Below are positions 15,348 through 15,508 of a DNA stretch of 15,508 nt, piece by piece (position 1 is the first letter of the stretch; each line of letters starts with the position of its first letter). The notes beneath the pieces are model-generated. The model did not search any database. It saw only the letters and a program-made list of their open reading frames with translations, and was not told the DNA's origin. This stretch comes from Tardiphaga sp. (GTDB lineage Bacteria > Pseudomonadota > Alphaproteobacteria > Rhizobiales > Xanthobacteraceae), in the NCBI GenBank assembly GCA_028290765.1, contig JAQGJF010000312.1, forward strand, positions 1-15,508. The letters are read 5' to 3'. Position numbers and translations under genes: made by a program.

Positions 15348-15508
15348 ATGAACGAACAGAACGTCCGCAACTTCACCATCTATTTCGGGCCGCAGCATCC
15401 GGCGGCCCATGGCGTGCTGCGTCTGGTACTGGAGCTCGACGGCGAGGTGGTCGAGCGGGTCGATCCGCATATCGGGCTGTTGCATCGCGGCACCGAAAAA
15501 CTGATCGA
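15348..15508 (+). CDS. nuoD: NADH-quinone oxidoreductase subunit D, 3' truncated by window edge
   Basis: The first 53 codons are present. The start [20 protein letters not shown], then [20 protein letters not shown] and [13 protein letters not shown], is the highly conserved N-terminus of the 49-kDa subunit, whose [10 protein letters not shown] loop with its histidines lines the quinone cavity. There is no strong ribosome site in the last 15 bases before the ATG (GAGCAAG is the nearest purine-rich stretch). The gene continues beyond the window. Confidence 0.97.
   Translation, partial: MNEQNVRNFTIYFGPQHPAAHGVLRLVLELDGEVVERVDPHIGLLHRGTEKLI

Overview
The window is high-GC DNA from an alphaproteobacterium, most likely Bradyrhizobium or a close relative in the Nitrobacteraceae. 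The grounds are gene style and codon use, separate nuoC and nuoD genes, a 64-aa membrane protein that resembles ones I recall from Bradyrhizobium, and two palindromic intergenic repeats typical of that group (3306-3388 and 4733-4778). No database search was possible; family calls rest on motifs read from the translations.

Layout. (1) 1-1247: 3' part of a GMC-family flavin oxidoreductase, cut by the window edge. (2) 1436-3265: secreted tannase/feruloyl-esterase-family hydrolase with the catalytic triad but without the usual paired cysteines. (3) 3306-3388: palindromic repeat between convergent genes. (4) 3438-5103, minus strand: pepT (peptidase T) and an HU-family DNA-binding protein upstream of it, with a second palindromic repeat between them. 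(5) 5262-5393: promoter and tRNA-Asp(GTC). (6) 5392-9087: an accessory segment that starts at the 3' end of the tRNA and is flanked by a near-perfect 19-20 bp direct repeat. It holds a degenerate tRNA-Asp-like fragment, a solo LuxR-type regulator with two dyads in its leader, the C-terminal remnant of a calcium-binding secreted protein, and a Tat-exported GH28-like beta-helix protein on the minus strand. No integrase is visible. (7) 9115-10307: bidirectional terminator, 64-aa membrane protein gene (minus) and the C-terminal barrel remnant of an autotransporter. (8) 10330-13540: a compact cassette in which a Rieske oxygenase gene and an MFS transporter gene form a minus-strand operon, divergent from a MarR regulator, with a 21-bp palindrome in the shared promoter region. 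(9) 13726-15508: start of the respiratory complex I operon, nuoA-nuoB-nuoC-nuoD (nuoD truncated by the window end).

Housekeeping genes (pepT, HU gene, tRNA-Asp, nuo) alternate with accessory material. The oxygenase/transporter/MarR cassette looks like a substrate-inducible unit for uptake and oxidation of a small, probably aromatic, compound. The tRNA-Asp-adjacent segment looks like a decayed or reduced genomic islet. I saw no CRISPR array, complete insertion sequence or obvious defence system.
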